Shown here in pieces: positions 14,021 through 14,575 of a stretch of DNA of 14,575 nucleotides. The translations under genes were made by a program, and so were the position numbers. The stretch's first letter is position 1. Each line of letters opens with the position of its first letter. Under the pieces are notes generated by a model. That model was not told the origin of the DNA and did not search any database. It saw nothing but the letters and a program-made list of their open reading frames with translations. Source of the DNA: an uncultured Verrucomicrobia subdivision 3 bacterium (GTDB lineage: Bacteria; Verrucomicrobiota; Verrucomicrobiae; Limisphaerales; CAMLLE01); the NCBI GenBank assembly GCA_946480555.1, contig CAMLLE010000017.1:1-14575 (forward strand). The letters run 5' to 3'.

Positions 14021-14077
14021 CAGCTCCAAAGGAGCGGAGGCTGGTAGCCACGGGTGAAGCGCGAGCGGAACCCGTGG
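14021..14077 (+). repeat. REP-like repeat, left copy
   Basis: This 57-base unit contains two hairpins: GCTCC-AAA-GGAGC near its start, and CCACGGGT ... ACCCGTGG with a perfect 8-bp stem at its end. Its inverted partner at 14160-14215 matches at 49 of 57 aligned positions by eye (seven differences, all transitions, and one gap). Sequences of this type recur between genes in Verrucomicrobia and Planctomycetes as I remember them, often miscalled as short proteins. Confidence 0.75.
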
Positions 14078-14090
14078 TTGCAAATCGGAT

Positions 14091-14139
14091 CAATCCTCGC
14101 CCCAAAGCGGGCGACGGATTGTGCCGCCCCTGCCGGGGC
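14091..14139. other. Two hairpins in the spacer of the REP-like pair
   Basis: The first stem is CAATCC-T-CGCCC, a 6-base loop, then GGGCG-AC-GGATTG (14091-14121), 11 paired bases with one small bulge. The second is GCCCC-TGCC-GGGGC (14126-14139). On the plus strand it is followed by a TTC-rich tract (14144-14160) resembling a weak terminator, but no plus-strand gene reads into it. They sit between the two inverted REP-like copies. Confidence 0.5.
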
Positions 14140-14159
14140 TTGAGTTCTTCTTCTTCCTT

Positions 14160-14215
14160 CCACGGGTTTCGCTTCGCTCCACCCGTGGCCACCGGCCTCT
14201 GCTCCTTCGGAGCTG
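14160..14215 (-). repeat. REP-like repeat, right copy (inverted)
   Basis: This 56-base unit is the reverse complement of the copy at 14021-14077, with CCACGGGT ... ACCCGTGG and GCTCC-TTC-GGAGC hairpins in mirrored order. Both hairpin stems are kept perfectly although the sequences between them differ, which suggests that structure rather than sequence is what is maintained. Confidence 0.75.
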
Positions 14216-14353
14216 GATGCCGCAATTTTGAGACGGTCCCGGCAGCTCCGCCGCCCTAACACCTATTTCCAGCTTAAAACCTGACAGCACATCGGACGGC
14301 GCGGTGTGAACTTGAGCCAAACTCGCGTTGCGTCCGCGCCAGTCACGCGGGAT

Positions 14354-14575
<222 letters not shown>

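Larger units (their letters stand above)
13945..14353. other. Gene-free stretch between SecA and the metal-uptake operon
   Basis: This 409-base region has several open frames, but they are all shadows of the repeat element inside it, with translations of the W-P-R-V-E-R-S-E-T-R-G / H-P-W-L-P kind. The core 14021-14215 is a nested inverted repeat listed separately. The flank 13945-14020 should contain the promoter of the metal-uptake operon, but I see no convincing -35/-10 pair or Zur-type palindrome. The flank 14216-14353, downstream of SecA, shows no strong terminator with a T-run. Confidence 0.6.

Noticed and set aside
13923..14320. Short minus-strand frames across the secA-operon gap
   Set aside because: They translate the REP-like repeats and have no ribosome binding sites or coding character.

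Overview
The window most likely comes from a Verrucomicrobiota genome, probably the Pedosphaera/Limisphaera side. The clues are GC-rich coding DNA, an acid-sugar and glycan-degradation locus of a kind common in PVC bacteria, intergenic arrays of 7-bp units, and REP-like inverted repeats. This placement is inferred from sequence style, since no rRNA or species marker is present. The outer-membrane porin and the secreted enzymes show a Gram-negative envelope. I found no CRISPR array, phage gene, transposase, rRNA or intact tRNA.

Left part, plus strand (1-6144): a tightly packed catabolic operon. The C-terminal end of a MORN-like repeat protein is followed by a sodium:solute symporter, an iron-type alcohol dehydrogenase, a class I pyruvate-type aldolase (DHDPS/NAL superfamily) and a PdxA-family dehydrogenase. 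These are joined by stop/start overlaps of 1-4 bases. After 78 bases that hold a 7-bp repeat array comes a DUF1537 four-carbon acid-sugar kinase. Kinase plus PdxA-like dehydrogenase is the known pair that turns D-threonate-type acids into dihydroxyacetone phosphate. The aldolase and the alcohol dehydrogenase are extra to that route, so the full pathway and substrate are open.

Middle, plus strand (6093-10047): an AraC-type regulator sits between two inverted arrays of 7-bp units, followed by a large secreted glycoside hydrolase family 2 enzyme. The arrays run into genes: one encodes the last residues of the kinase, the other the signal-peptide core of the hydrolase. A likely model is that the hydrolase frees a sugar outside the cytoplasm, the symporter imports it or a derived acid, and the operon breaks it down under AraC control.

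Right part, minus strand (10203-13944): a separate metal-uptake operon. In transcription order it holds a small membrane protein with a His/Cys motif, an outer-membrane porin with a His/Glu-rich loop and an EF-hand-like loop, a ZnuA-like metal-binding protein and a ZnuB-like permease. No ATPase gene is present. The two halves of the window converge on a short hairpin-rich gap (10048-10202).

Right edge: a 409-base gene-free stretch (13945-14353) carries a nested inverted-repeat element at 14021-14215. Beyond it is the C-terminal end of SecA on the minus strand, with its zinc-binding Cys motif.
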